Assembly (NCBI GenBank): GCA_000934385.1
Contig: KN880545.1
Location: 7,606-71,605 of the forward strand
DNA length: 64,000 bases
Source: Cylindrobasidium torrendii FP15055 ss-10
Lineage: Eukaryota; Basidiomycota; Agaricomycetes; Agaricales; Physalacriaceae
Reading direction: 5' to 3'
The translations under genes were made by a program, and so were the position numbers. The number at the start of each line of letters is the position of its first letter. Within the stretch, counting starts at the first letter, position 1. The notes beneath the pieces are model-generated. The model was not told the DNA's origin. It did not search any database and worked only from the letters and a program-made list of their open reading frames with translations. This document shows positions 34,609-46,400 of this stretch, in pieces.

Positions 34609-35219
34609 GGACCAATCTGTCCAGCCAATACCCAATACCCTTATCCATATCCATACCTAACCCCACATATGTATGCTCTATGTTATGACCCCAGTTATTT
34701 GTTTACGCCGCATTCTTTCTCCTGCCTCTTCACGGATGCTTCCCAGTGTAGAATTTCCTTTTCTATTGTTATGCAGTATTAGTACGTTTTGTATGTTGTA
34801 CGCATTGGGATATGAGTCTATGAACGACGACCATTGTGCCAGTGACTTTGTCCATTTACTACTTTACATTTATAATAGTGACTTGAGGCTTGCCAAATCG
34901 CCGCGAGCGAATGATCAAGATCTCTTGTGCCAATATCGCTCGCTGGGTGGAACGGAAAGCTGTTACTTCAATCCCACCAAATTTGCCAGATACCTGCTAT
35001 GCCGACCAAAGTCCCGCAATAGCGGTCGATAGACGCTGAGTACAGGAACATTGCTTCTTGTCTGTTCATACTGGCAACCATCTGGGGAACAATGATACAC
35101 ATACATGTTGAATAGCTGACGTTGTGCTATGAAAGAGCGTTTTATACAGCTTGAGGTATCCCACTCGAGCATCTCCGACTCGAAGAGGGTAACAATAATG
35201 GCGATGTTAAGCCACAAAT
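34609..35219. other. Convergent intergenic
   Basis: This 611-bp stretch lies between the 3' ends of DSN1 and MAK5. It is AT-rich with no recognised feature. Confidence 0.4.
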
Positions 35220-37327
35220 TTACTGTTGAATCCCACAAAGACTACCTGCAAGCATCTCCTGTGCCGTCGCGGTATCCAAATACCGGGTACTGATGCCTCT
35301 CGCCACAAGTGGCTTCTTCAGCAGAGTCGCAAGCTGATCTTTCATTCTCTCATCCTGCCTGGCCGCCTGTTTTCCCTTGCCCTCGTGTTCTTCCTCCTCG
35401 TAATCCACCCCAAGCACCTCCGCCGCCTCTTTCATCCACTTTCCGTCCGCCTTGGCCTTCTTAATCTTGTGCGCTGCGCCCTCAATGTTGCGCGCCAACG
35501 CGACCCGTTTTTTCAAAGCCTCCGTCACGCGCCCGTCCATCTCGCTTTCCCATCGCTCTGGCTCCTTGAACGCGCGCCATAACGCGTCCGCTGCCTTGGA
35601 TTCTACCGGGTCCACAAGGGTCAGCGTCAAGCCGGATGCGCCAGCACGAGCGGTACGGCCACAGCGATGGAGGTACGCTGCAGGCGATTCGGCAGGGCAG
35701 TAGTGTATCACAGCGCCGATGTCAGCCACGTCCAACCCGCGAGCGGCAACGTCTGTTGCTAAAAGGACACCTTTTGGATGTTTTGTGAACTGCTGCAACG
35801 CTGAAAGACGCGTGGGCTGGGGCAAAGAAGAGTGCAGAGCATGTACTGGCTGACGTTGATTGGCTGGCGTCGATGATGAGCACAACAGTGTGCAGAGGAG
35901 AGGAAGTAGTCGACGAATGTGGGATATGGAAGGCAGGAAGACCAACGTGCGGCCAGGATGACGGAGAAGAAAGTAGTATAGCACCAAGTCTTTTTGATTC
36001 GGCAGACAAGGGTACACATATGCTTTGAGGGTGGACGGGAGGGACGAGAGCCCGTTGGGTTTCGATACGCTTTTCTCTGGTTCGTCCGAATCTGATGAGA
36101 CGTTGACAACCTGTGGAGAAAAATCTGGGAGTCTGTCGAGGAGGGCACTGAGCATATTAGGGTCCTTTTGGTCAGGACGCTTCTGCATAATCTTCTTCTT
36201 CGTCCGCATCAAAGCTGCACGATCCATCGAGGCACTGAATACCAGCCTGTGCGAGGCGCGCGCAACACGGATGATTCCCTCGAGCTCGGAAAAAGAACCG
36301 TTCTTGGCGACGAGACGATCGGCTTCGTCGAGGACAAGCCACTTGATACGGGTGGCTTCATCGACTGACTCTTCGAATTCCTTCTTTGCATCGCCAAAGT
36401 TGTAGTCTTGAAGGAATTCCCAGACACGACCGGGAGTACCGACGAGGATGTCCACACCGCGCGCGAGAATGCGTTGCTGCTTCTGGATGGCCATACCGCC
36501 GACTAGCGTGCCAACGGAAATAACAGGCGGACTTCCAGGCTGAAACAGTGAGAAGAAGGAAGCATTTCATGCAATAGACGTACTGTGTTAATGGGCTTGA
36601 GCAGCGTAGAAAGAACAGATGTAATTTGGGTTGCCAATTCACGGGTTGGGACGACAATGAGTGCATCCAGGGACCGCTGCCGTATTGGTTTGAGGGCTGT
36701 AGGAAGCAGAGACTGCAAGATGGGGAGGAGATAGGCCAAAGTCTTTCCAGATCCGGTTTGCGCAATACCCATAAGGTCTAATTTGTCTGCCGCCGTGGGT
36801 TTCGTCTTTTTCGCCCGTTTGGGTTTATGTAAAGTTTTTGGAAGTGTTGCGGCTTGGACGGGAGTGGGGGTGGTGAACGAAGCCGCGGAGAGTGAGTACA
36901 GCAAGGCATCGTGCAGACCAAATTGCGACCATTCTGAGTCTTCCACAGGAGGTAGCTCAGGTATGGGAGGGATAGGTCTTGTCGATTTGGGTTTTGGCTC
37001 AACCGGTGTAGCTTCCTCCACTTCTTCGTTTGGGTCCATATCGTAGTCACTGCCTTCCTCAGCTTCCTCGAGAGACTGTTGTACATTCCCAGAAGTCACG
37101 AAACTTGCCACCTTGCGTCCATCGACTTCGTCGTAGACCACATCCACGCCGTCAAGTTCCTCAAGCTCGACCATCATGCCCTGCCCGTCATCATGGGTTC
37201 CGGAAATCTTCTTCCATGGCAGTGCCCCATACTCTAGTTTTCGTTTCTTTCCATCGCTAGCCTTCGAGAGTTTGCGCTTCTTGATGCTGGGCCCCGCGGC
37301 CGACGATAGTTTTCGCTTGAGATGCAT
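35220..37327 (-). CDS. MAK5: DEAD-box RNA helicase Mak5/DDX24
   Basis: Two exons (37327-36584, 36539-35220) give 687 residues. The N-terminus has the basic stretch KKRKLSKASDGKKRK and the LPWKKI motif seen in Mak5/DDX24. Helicase motifs in order: Q motif with TPTPVQ, motif I AQTGSGKT, Ia PTRELA, Ib GTPGR, II DEAD, III SAS, IV-like TLVFLPSI, V TDVAARGLD and VI HRCGRTARAG. Mak5 acts in 60S ribosomal subunit assembly in the nucleolus. The ATG at 37327 is the first in frame. The gene converges with DSN1 and diverges from RML2. Confidence 0.94.
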
Positions 37328-37425
37328 TTCGGGATTTGCCGAGCCAAATTTCCCGCATGTCACTGTGCACTCTCGATCACTCTTTCCTTCGGCGACTGTA
37401 AACACCTTGCCCTGCTTTTGTCACC
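37328..37425. promoter_or_regulatory. 98-bp divergent promoter, MAK5 / RML2
   Basis: Only 98 bp separate the start codons of a cytosolic-ribosome assembly helicase and a mitochondrial ribosomal protein. A shared promoter would co-regulate the two ribosome systems. No TATA box was seen. Confidence 0.6.
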
Positions 37426-38586
37426 ATGTTGAGCGCGTTGCGGACACTGGTGCGCGCGCCGCTTGGTCGGAACTACGCGACAGCGGTCGAAGCGACCGTC
37501 AAGAAGACTACAGGGCGCGTAAAAAAGCTCAAGGACCCGATCCTGGCCGAGTCGACGCTCTTCAAGACGTACCACCCGTTCACGCCCGGTGTCCGCCACT
37601 TGCGCCAGCCACTCTCTCCGCATTTATATGAAGGAGGACCCGTCCGCGCGCTTACCGTTGCGAAACGGAGGAATGGAGGCAGGAATAACCATGGTCGCAT
37701 TACAACACGGCATCGAGGAGGAGGGCATAAGCAGAGAGTGCGTTTAGTGGACTGGAGAAGGGAGGAGGGCGGAGTCTGGGATGTTATTCGCATCGAGTAC
37801 GACCCGGGACGTAGTGGGCACATTGCGCTCATCCGACGACGTGTTGAGGACGCGGACAGCACCTTGGACAAAGACACAGACGTATGGAAGTATATCCTTG
37901 CGACCGATGGCATGAGGCCTGGGGACTCTGTGCGTTCTTTCCGCGCTGGAATTCCCGACAACTTCATCGAAGGCCTGGACCTCAGCACACTCTCTAGCCC
38001 ACCGAAGCTCAACAAGTGGGGTGAAGTTGACGAGGAAGCAGAGTCTGCGCGCAACCTTGCGCTTGGCATGTTCCGCTCGCTCACCCTTCGTCCGGGCAAC
38101 GTCCTCCCCCTCCGGCTGGTCCCTCCGGGCACTGTCATTCACGCTGTCGGCCTCCACCCCGACGGACCTGCACTCCTTTGCCGCTCTGCTGGTAGTCAGG
38201 CGCAAGTTATGTCGCACGACCCTGCCAATCGCTACACACTCGTCCGCTTAGCCTCAGGCGAAGTCCGCAAAGTTTTGTCTGGCGCGCATGCAACAATTGG
38301 CCGTGTTTCAAACATTCTCCACCAGCATCGTATTCTGGGAAAAGCTGGTAGGCGCCGCTGGCTCGGATGGCGTCCCGAGGTCCGTGGTGTGGCCATGAAC
38401 GCCAAGGACCATCCCCACGGAGGAGGGCGTGGACGAAGCAAATCGAACAAGCATCCGGTCAGCGTCTGGGGCTGGGGTACCCAGGGAACACGTACGCGCA
38501 AGCCCGGTCCCAAAGGCCCGAAAAACAGCAACAAGTATGTCGTCAAGGAGCGCCCTCGCGGTGTCGAGAAGCGCGCGTCGGCTTAG
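37426..38586 (+). CDS. RML2: Mitochondrial ribosomal protein uL2m
   Basis: A single 386-residue exon. The N-terminus (MLSALRTLVRAPLGRNYATA) is a mitochondrial presequence. The body has the uL2 signatures GGRNNHGRITTRHRGGGHK, YDPGRSGHIALI and the C-terminal VAMNAKDHPHGGGRGRSK, near the peptidyl-transferase centre contact. Two lineage insertions lie in the middle. Lack of introns is unusual for this window. It is followed 84 bp downstream by ETR1 on the same strand. Confidence 0.96.
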   Translation: MLSALRTLVRAPLGRNYATAVEATVKKTTGRVKKLKDPILAESTLFKTYHPFTPGVRHLRQPLSPHLYEGGPVRALTVAKRRNGGRNNHGRITTRHRGGGHKQRVRLVDWRREEGGVWDVIRIEYDPGRSGHIALIRRRVEDADSTLDKDTDVWKYILATDGMRPGDSVRSFRAGIPDNFIEGLDLSTLSSPPKLNKWGEVDEEAESARNLALGMFRSLTLRPGNVLPLRLVPPGTVIHAVGLHPDGPALLCRSAGSQAQVMSHDPANRYTLVRLASGEVRKVLSGAHATIGRVSNILHQHRILGKAGRRRWLGWRPEVRGVAMNAKDHPHGGGRGRSKSNKHPVSVWGWGTQGTRTRKPGPKGPKNSNKYVVKERPRGVEKRASA

Positions 38587-38670
38587 ACAGCGGGATTGGA
38601 TCGTATATCTTATCATTCGGTACTTTTACTCTACATAGTGGTGCTCGGATGTACTTACATAATCCACTCC

Positions 38671-39849
38671 ATGTCATTCCGAGCCCTCACCTATGCCACC
38701 AACGGCGCCCCGTCTGCGGTTGTGCGTCTGACGCAGCATGCGGGCCTTGCTGCTCCCTCTGCGGGGACGGCCAATGTGAAGTGGCTGCTGAGCCCTGTGA
38801 ATCCTGCGGACGTCAATGTCATCCAAGGCGTCTATCCCGTCAAAGCCAAGACGAAGCTGGGAGAAGAATGGGTTGGTGGAAACGAGGGTGTTGCCCAAGT
38901 ACGTTGTGACATCGCGTTGCAGTATCCTTTCTTATATGTAGATTACCCATATCTCCGCCAGTGATGCGTCTGGCCTGAAGGAAGGCGACTGGGTCATCCC
39001 TGCGGTACCCCAGCTTGGGACATGGCGGGGCCGCGCCAATTTACCCGTGGATGCGCTGGTCAAAGTTCCAGAAAGCCTGGGATTGCTACGCGCTGCCGGG
39101 GCCACAGTCAACCCTCCCACAGCCCTACTCATGCTCGAGAGCTTCCTTCCCAAGGATACTGGTGCGCCGCATCCATCTATCACCCATTCGTGCATCCATA
39201 ACACTAATCATCCCATGTAGCCTCAGAAAGATGGGTCCTACAGACTACAGCCAACTCTGGTGTTGGTGAAGCTGTGGTGCAGATCGCGAAACGCATGGGT
39301 GTCAAGTCCGTCAACTTCGTGCGCGACCCGTCGAAGCCCTTTGGAGATGGCAAGACAGTTGAGCAGCGCCTCAAAGATCTCGGCGCGGATGAAGTCCTTC
39401 CATATTCTGCCTTGTCCGATTCTGCAACCAAGAAGCGTTTGAAAGGACTCGGTGCACGGCTGATGCTCAATGCACTCAGCGGACCCGATGCAACGAATAT
39501 CGCAAAACTGCTCGGGCCACAATCTAATATGGTGCGCTCGTATGTTCTGTAATGATATTTGTATTGATTGGTTTAGGTGAGCTATGGGGCAATGTCCATG
39601 CAACCTCTTAGCCTGCCCACGGGTCTGTTTATCTTCAATGATCTCGTCTCCCGCGGATTCTGGATGCACAAGTGGTATGAACGCTCAGAGAGGGCCGAGC
39701 GCGAAGCGTTGCTCTCGAGGATAGCAGAATTAAGACTAGAAGAGCCCGCAGGAAGAGTGGTCAAGGTTAGACAGGACACAGAGGTTGTGAAGGAAATCTT
39801 TGAGGGCGGAAAGACTAAAACGTTCTTGGAATTCGACGACGTGGATTAG
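38671..39849 (+). CDS. ETR1: Mitochondrial trans-2-enoyl-thioester reductase
   Basis: Four exons (38671-38898, 38942-39161, 39221-39531, 39577-39849) give 343 residues. This MDR-superfamily enzyme reduces enoyl-ACP in mitochondrial fatty acid synthesis, which feeds lipoic acid. The segments SPVNPADVNVIQGVYPVK, GNEGVAQ, the Tyr-containing YPVK loop and the nucleotide-binding VLQTTANSGVGEAVVQIAK fit Etr1/MECR. GDWVIPAVPQLGTWR is also typical. There is no clear presequence; the protein starts MSFRALTY, so import may use an upstream non-AUG start or a short signal. Confidence 0.93.
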
Positions 39850-39965
39850 ATGTATAGACATATACATATGAATTGCAATCAATTTCCACATGGGCTTCGC
39901 ATCCCCGGAGTCGAGATGATGCGAAGTGCTTACTCGGAGGATTGCTGGCTTTACCTCTCACCACC

Positions 39966-41136
39966 ATGACCATCACCACCGAACGCTCCTCCTTTGTGCT
40001 GGCTTCGCGCGGCTCTCCTCTTGCCCGCGTCCAGACTGAATCTGTTCAAAAGAGCCTTCAGGCTGTCTTCGAGGGCGACTCCAATGCACCGACATTCACC
40101 TCAGAGTACATACAATCTGGTGGTGACAAGAACAGGATCCAGGCCCTCTTCCTTCTCGGTGGCAAAGGCCTGTGGACCAAAGAGCTCGAATTGGCACTCA
40201 AGGAGAAGAAGGTGGACTTTCTCGTACACTCGCTCAAGGATGTGCCGACTGTCCTTCCTGAGGGCATGATGATCGCCGCGGTGCTGGAACGCCAGGATCC
40301 AGTGGACAGCGTCCTCTTCAAAGCTAGCAAACGCGACGAATGGAAGACCATGGACGATCTGCCTAAGGGCAGCGTCGTAGGCACTTCTAGCATCCGCCGA
40401 ATCGCACAACTCAAACGAAACTACCCCGGCCTTCTCTTCGCAGACTGTGTGCGTCCCATCCGTCCATCCATCCGTATGATCCACACACTAATTTGAGCTG
40501 CATCTATTCAGAGAGGAAACATGTATGTTTCATTCTTACACGGGCCCTTTCTTTCTATAACGATCCATCCTCTTTTCCAGTGATACCCGTATAACAAAGA
40601 AACTCGACCCGGAAGATAGCCCATACGCTGCGCTCATATTAGCCAAGGCTGGCCTCATTCGCCTAGACTGGGACCACCGTGTCTCCCTCGACCTTCGTGC
40701 GCCCCAATTCTTCCATGCCGTCTCTCAAGGCGCGCTTGGTGTCGAGATCCGCAGTGACGACGCAGATGCGCTCAAGCTCTGCGCTGCAATTACTCACAAA
40801 CCTAGCCATATCTGCTGCACGGCTGAACGCGCCCTCCTTCGTGTTCTTGAAGGTGGTTGCAGTGTTCCTGTTGGTGTCACCTCGAAATACGAGAACGGCA
40901 TTCTGGAGCTTGCAGGATGCGTGACATCTCTGGATGGATCCCGATACGTTGAACATACCCTCAGAGAGGAAGTAGACACTCTTGAGACGGCGGACGACCT
41001 TGGCGCGCGCCTGGCCAAGACTTTGGCCGACAATGGCGCACAGGCAATCCTCGAGGAAATCGCTCTTGACCGCGACCGCCGCATAGCAGATGCAGAGGTG
41101 CACGATGCAAAACAGGCCCAGCAGCAGCAGTCCTGA
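39966..41136 (+). CDS. HEM3: Porphobilinogen deaminase (hydroxymethylbilane synthase)
   Basis: Three exons (39966-40448, 40512-40522, 40581-41136) give 349 residues. It condenses four porphobilinogens in haem synthesis. Conserved parts: LASRGSPLARVQTESV, GGKGLWTKELE, HSLKDVPT, GTSSIRRIAQL, the RGNIDTR loop, and EGGCSVPVG with the cofactor-binding Cys. The second exon is only 11 nt (AGAGGAAACAT) and supplies the invariant RGN. Skipping it would break the frame. It is the third same-strand gene after RML2 and ETR1 and converges with histone H4. Confidence 0.96.
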
Positions 41137-41427
41137 GTATACATGTAGCACACAATGTAGTCGTATGGTGGCAATATTGTATTATACATATGTATACGCT
41201 GGCTCATTCTGTCGAAACAGTGTGCGTCCACACAGAACGATCTCAGGGATAGCTCAAAATCGCACGGGAGTTTTGCAATCACGATGATTTATATGCTTAG
41301 GTGGTACATGAGTGAATACAATCCGTGACATAGAATAATTTAGGTTGGCGTGATCTGGTCGCAGAGTCAACACAGCAAGGCTGGTATCAGCGAGAAACTG
41401 ACAGTAAGATAGAGGAAGGCGGGACAT

Positions 41428-41940
41428 TTAAGCACCAAAGCCATAAAGTGTGCGGCCAGAGCGCTTGAGAGCATAGACGACATCTAGCGCCGTGACTGTC
41501 TTGCGCTACAAGGGGATCAGCAACGGGGACAAAGGCGAGATATCACTGCGCACCTTGGCGTGTTCGGTGTAGGTGACGGAGTCACGGATGATCTGGAAAG
41601 CGCAATGAGATAGGCAAACATTGAGCACGATGAGAGCACGCACGTTTTCGAGGAATATCTTGAGAACGCCGCGAGTCTCCTCGTAGATGAGGCCGCTGAT
41701 ACGCTTCACACCACCACGGCGAGCGAGACGGCGAATAGCGGGTTTAGTGATACCTTGAGGCAGTGGTAAGCTTTAGGCGGGAAGGTAGTGCAGGGCGAGA
41801 CGCACCCTGGATGTTGTCACGCAAAATCTTGCGGTGGCGCTTGGCACCGCCCTTTCCGAGGCCCTGCAAAGTAACAGTGAGCGCGACTCGCGGGAAGAAG
41901 TCTCCCTACATACCTTGCCGCCTTTGCCGCGTCCAGACAT
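41428..41940 (-). CDS. Histone H4
   Basis: Five exons (41940-41914, 41863-41806, 41753-41644, 41592-41554, 41505-41428) give 103 residues. The protein reads as canonical H4 ([20 protein letters not shown] start, RTLYGFGA end), with fungal variants IRDS and ALDVV. The splice after FLEN uses donor GTGCGT and acceptor CAG, giving ENIIRD where almost all H4 proteins have ENVIRD. No neighbouring H3 gene is in the window; its promoter side faces an 866-bp gap. Four introns in a core histone gene are normal for Agaricomycetes. Confidence 0.97.
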
Positions 41941-42806
41941 GTCTTGAAGGTGAGATAGAGAGAGGTTGTGAGAAGTTGGAGCGCTGTGTTTGAGATAGCG
42001 AGGTTGCAAGTGGTGGTCGGAAGGTAAGGTGGTCAAACCTTGATCGCGGCCTTTTATTTCGGTTGATTCGATCACATGTTAGCACGTGATGCGCACGTCC
42101 TCGGGCCTCGGCAGCGTTCGGCTGCTATCCCTCTGATGCTTTCTAGGAAAATTGCAGATGTAATAGTCAAAAGCAGGCTACGGAAACAACAAGCTGTCCC
42201 CTATTGTTAGGGAAGGTCAAAAAAAGAGCTAGTTTAACATGAATTCAGAGCCGTTTGGTCTTGTTACTTACAAGAGTACATCTTTGTTATATCCTATTGT
42301 CGGGGGAGTAATTGTTCGCCTAATGCAATGGGATCACTGGAACTTTTCCCCACAGTACCGACTCCCGAAGGCTCTCGCTTGAAGGCTAGTCATCCCTCAT
42401 TGACAAGTTAAGAAGCCATCTGACATAAATGTTGCTAGTGAAGGAAGCGCTGAAAGGCGACGAAGAAAATAACTTGAAATTTTGAAAAAAGCGCTGAAAA
42501 GCATCCCACATATACATACACTGTCAAGTACAGAAAATTGTGCCTCCACAGCCTTTGAATTAATGCCGCTATAACTACTATCGCTGGCGCATTGCATACG
42601 GAGATGGAGAAATCCGACCTGTGGGCTTGTCATTGCTGCCATTGAATGAGACCTCCTCTTGTGCAGCGGCTTCAAGGTTCAGCTTCAGCTTCAGCGCTAA
42701 GCTTCCTGATGTAGATACTACGCCAGATTGTATAATTTGAAGGATACATTCCATGATAAGCATTCTGAGAGGACCGTTGTAAAAGAAGCTTTATTTAGGG
42801 AAACGA
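41941..42806. other. Intergenic with H4 promoter side
   Basis: An AT-rich TTTTATTT element (near 42051-42058, AAATAAAA on the gene strand) lies ~115 bp upstream of the H4 start, and a CACG-rich stretch is near 42082-42092. The rest has no recognised feature. Confidence 0.4.
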
Positions 42807-43363
42807 CTAGTGACAGGCCATTCCCTTGTCCGACGCAGCCAAAATGAGTTCGGGATTGAAGAGATAGTAGCCGATAGCTGCGCCGATAACCACTGCGACA
42901 ATGAGGTATGCCTACAAAAATTATGAGCGGTTAGATAGGTGTTACACTGGGGACGCACGTTGTAGGTCATGAAGACCAGCATGAGAAAGAAAGACACAAA
43001 GACAGCAGAACCGTAGAGAAGTGCGCGCACAGCACGATGGTATTGGGGCACTGGGATGCCATTTACAGTGGGGTTGTCGAGAAGTGACTCGCGGCTTGGA
43101 CTGCGGGAGACGCGAGACGTGGCAGCTGTTGCAACGATGTGCGCGTCGTATCGACGCTGGATGTGACGGATATATTCGTAGGCTACTCCCATGAGGACGA
43201 TGATGATGAAGGAGAGCGCGAACTGGGTTGAGGAGTGGATGTGCCAAGAGCTAAAGACGATGCAGGTATCGACGACCTGGGTGTTCCAGAGCATGTTCAT
43301 TGAGCACATTGGCATGGAAGGAGCGTCATGGCCGCCATGTCCGCTGTGTCCGCCGTGGTCCAT
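42807..43363 (-). CDS. Ctr-family copper transporter
   Basis: Two exons (43363-42959, 42911-42807) give 169 residues. The N-terminus is His/Met-rich (MDHGGHSGHGGHDAPSMPM with MCSMNMLW), the Cu(I)-binding entry. Helix 1 is FALSFIIIVLMGVAYEY, a cytosolic loop of ~55 residues follows, then helix 2 (YGSAVFVSFFLMLVFMTYN) and helix 3 (YLIVAVVIGAAIGYYLF) with the GxxxG packing motif. It ends MACH, a Cys/His tail common in Ctr proteins. Vacuolar or plasma-membrane location is unclear. It shares a 93-bp promoter with CTK1. Confidence 0.93.
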
Positions 43364-43456
43364 GATTATGGTTGATAAATAGCAATGAGATAAGTGATGG
43401 TAGGAGGGCAAGATCAGCACGCGCTCCGATCAAATGCACCTTTAGCTTCGCTTGTC
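43364..43456. promoter_or_regulatory. 93-bp divergent promoter, copper transporter / CTK1
   Basis: Only 93 bp lie between the two ATGs. No TATA box or copper-response element was recognised. Confidence 0.55.
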
Positions 43457-46400
43457 ATGTCGGTCAAGAAATCGGCATATCGAGCTTCTCACAAGGATAT
43501 GCCCTCCTGGGCAGGTCGTGGCGGTGGTTATGAACCATACCGATACGATGGGCCGCAAGACGAGTATGAATGGTCAAGAGCGAACCAGCGCAGCGAGGAG
43601 TGGGTCGAGCAACCGTACGCTCATCCTTACTACAGACAAGACGCATACCCCGCTTCTTGGGGACCGCCTGACACGGTGCATCCTAGCTCATATCCAGAGC
43701 CTGCCTCTTCCGAAATGCCGACCAGTAATGCCCAGTGGGGACCGCGCAAACAGCAGTGGATCCCGCCAACTGACGCCGAATCCTCGCGTCCAAATCGCGC
43801 ACCTCCCGGCACCGATGCAGACCGCGCCTGGGAGCCTGCGTCCTCCTGGAAGTCCTCACACTCTAACGGTGATGAGAGGGATGGATACTATGAACGCGGT
43901 CGATACGAACGCTCTGGCCAACACAAGTCCTCCGGCAAGACTCGCTCCAAACACAAAAAGAATGACGGCCATAGAGACCAGGATGATATGTGGAATAAGT
44001 GTGTATTTGATATCTATCCTCATGTACATTGCCATCTGACTCGGACAGCTGGGAGAGACGGACAGACAACGATAGTGAGCGTCCACCAGGCAGCCGAAAT
44101 AATCGGTACAAGCCCCAACCTTTTCGTCCTCCTCCTCCTGGGCAATATGAGCGAGACCAATCACCCGAGTCGTATCAGTCGTATGGGCGAAGCCGTTCAC
44201 CACCATACAAGCGCCAGCGCCACGAGTCACCGCCATACTCATACGAACGCTCCCCAGCATCGTACAAGCACGACAGTGCCCGTGGGCGAAGCGTATCGCG
44301 CTCTGTTTCTGAACGCAGTCATACACGCAGTCGAAGTCCAGGCAGCGCCAGCCCCGGCCAGCGGCCAACCATCCATCGCCTGCCGTCCGCAAGTCAGACC
44401 TACATACCACCTTCTCACACCGACCAGGGCAAGTCGAAGAAAAAGAAGAACAAGAAAGTGTGTAAACCATCATGCCCGTACTCATTGTGCTCATCTTCAC
44501 CAGAAAAATGGCAACACGTCTGACATGCCTCCGCCGTTCAAGATTCCGACAAAACCACCTTCCACCTACGCTGAGCCGATGCAGATGACTTTCGACCACG
44601 ACGACGTCGGCAGCAGACAGTTCGTTCCAAAGAAAGGCTTTAAACCTATCGGCGAGCCGTCCAATTCGCTGAAAAAGTTTTTCCCTGGCGATGAGGACGA
44701 CGACAGGATGGACACTGGCCCCTCCAGCGCACCGTCAATGTACCCCAACCGTGCCAACGGCAAGGTCTCCTACCCAGACAAGCCTCATATTCCCCTTCCC
44801 GAGAAGCCTGCCTGGGTGTCGCGGCCCGATCCGCCAGCACAAGCGACACCGCCGCCAACCTGGCATCCGCCAGCGCGCCAATCGATCCCCACACCCCAGC
44901 AGCCCCCCGCTAGCCTTCCGCCTCCGGCCCAACAGCCCAGTAATAACTATTGGGGCCCTCCGCCGCCGCCGCCGCAGCAACAGCAGTACGGGCCGCCGCC
45001 ATCAAACTGGCCACCCGCACCTGCGCCAGCGCCACCTAAGCAAAGCATGGCGTCAATATATGATCACGAGCAGGCTGTCATTGACCGAATAGAGGCACAA
45101 GAACGCGAACGGGAGAGGCAAGAACAGCAGCAACACGGCGCGCCAGCGTATCAGCCTCAAGCACCTGCATATCAACCCCCCCAGCAACCAGCGCCGACGT
45201 TCTCGCAGCAGCCGCCAGCACCGACGTATTCTCAGCAGCAGGCGGCGTACTCGGCTCAACAGCACGGTACTGGCTACCCTTCCGCCCCAGCGCCCTACCC
45301 CCAACAGCCCGGGTATCCTCCACAGCATCATCCTCCAGCAGCTTATCCGCAGCCACAAGCAGCACCAGGCTATCATCCACAACAGCCACACCATGCAGGA
45401 TATGGCCAGCACCAGCCCGTACCACCATATGCACATCAGCATCATCCTCAGCCAACACCTCCATACGTGCCCCCGCCGCCTCAACAACAACCGATGTACG
45501 GCCAACATCCGCAGTTTGTCCCTTCGTCAACATCGACACCAACACTGCCTACACCGTACCCTCATTTTGTTGCTGCGCATCATTCGTCGTCCTCGACGCC
45601 CACGCCCCAGATACCACCCGGGCAGTATCCTTCATTTGTTCCTGCACAACATCCTATAACAACATCTGCTCAACACGGGATATCACCGCCAATCCCACAG
45701 GCCACCCCATTGGCACAAGGGATATCGACACCTGTGGCCGTGTCGACGCCGACGCTGCCTCAACATGTGCCAGCACCAACACCAGCACCTGTCCAACACG
45801 GAATCGCGATACCTCATTCAACACCAAGAGCTGAACCTGAGTCATCCAAGCCACAGCCCACCCAACAGCCAGTCGTCGAGGCTTCACCCATGGACATGGA
45901 AATTGATGATGACGAACCTTTGCCACCTTCTGCTACGAACGAAACTGTTGCGTCGAATGGCACACCAGCAAAGTTCACTAAGAAGAAGCATCGCGACAAG
46001 GATATTGGAATTTACACTGTGGTAAACCAGGTCGGCGAAGGCACTTTCGGCAAGGTGTACAAGGCGCTCAATACAACGACTGGGGTGCATATTGCTTTGA
46101 AGCTTATCCGTATGGAACAGGAGAAGGATGGATTTCCTGTCACGGCCATGCGTGAAGTGAAGTTGCTGCAAAGCCTTAACCAGGAGAACGTGATACGGCT
46201 CTACGAGATGCTGGTTCACTGTGGTGCGCCTGCTTCCTTGTTTGAAATGCATCGTTAACCTCCTTGAAAGGCTCAGTATACATGGTTTTCGAGTACATGG
46301 ATCACGATCTTACAGGCATCCTCTCGCAGAACCAATTCACATTCACCGAGGCCCACTTGAAGAGCCTGTGCCACCAGATGTTCAGTGGGCTTGCGTATCT

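Noticed and set aside
42940..42970. GGGGACGC near 42950 and 56498 as further copies of the repeat core
   Set aside because: They are reverse complements of intron donors (GTGCGTCCCC) and lack the rest of the repeat unit.
43394..43456. Upstream extension of CTK1
   Set aside because: An earlier ATG-like start would overlap the divergent promoter. MSVKKSAYRASHKD at 43457 is the better start.
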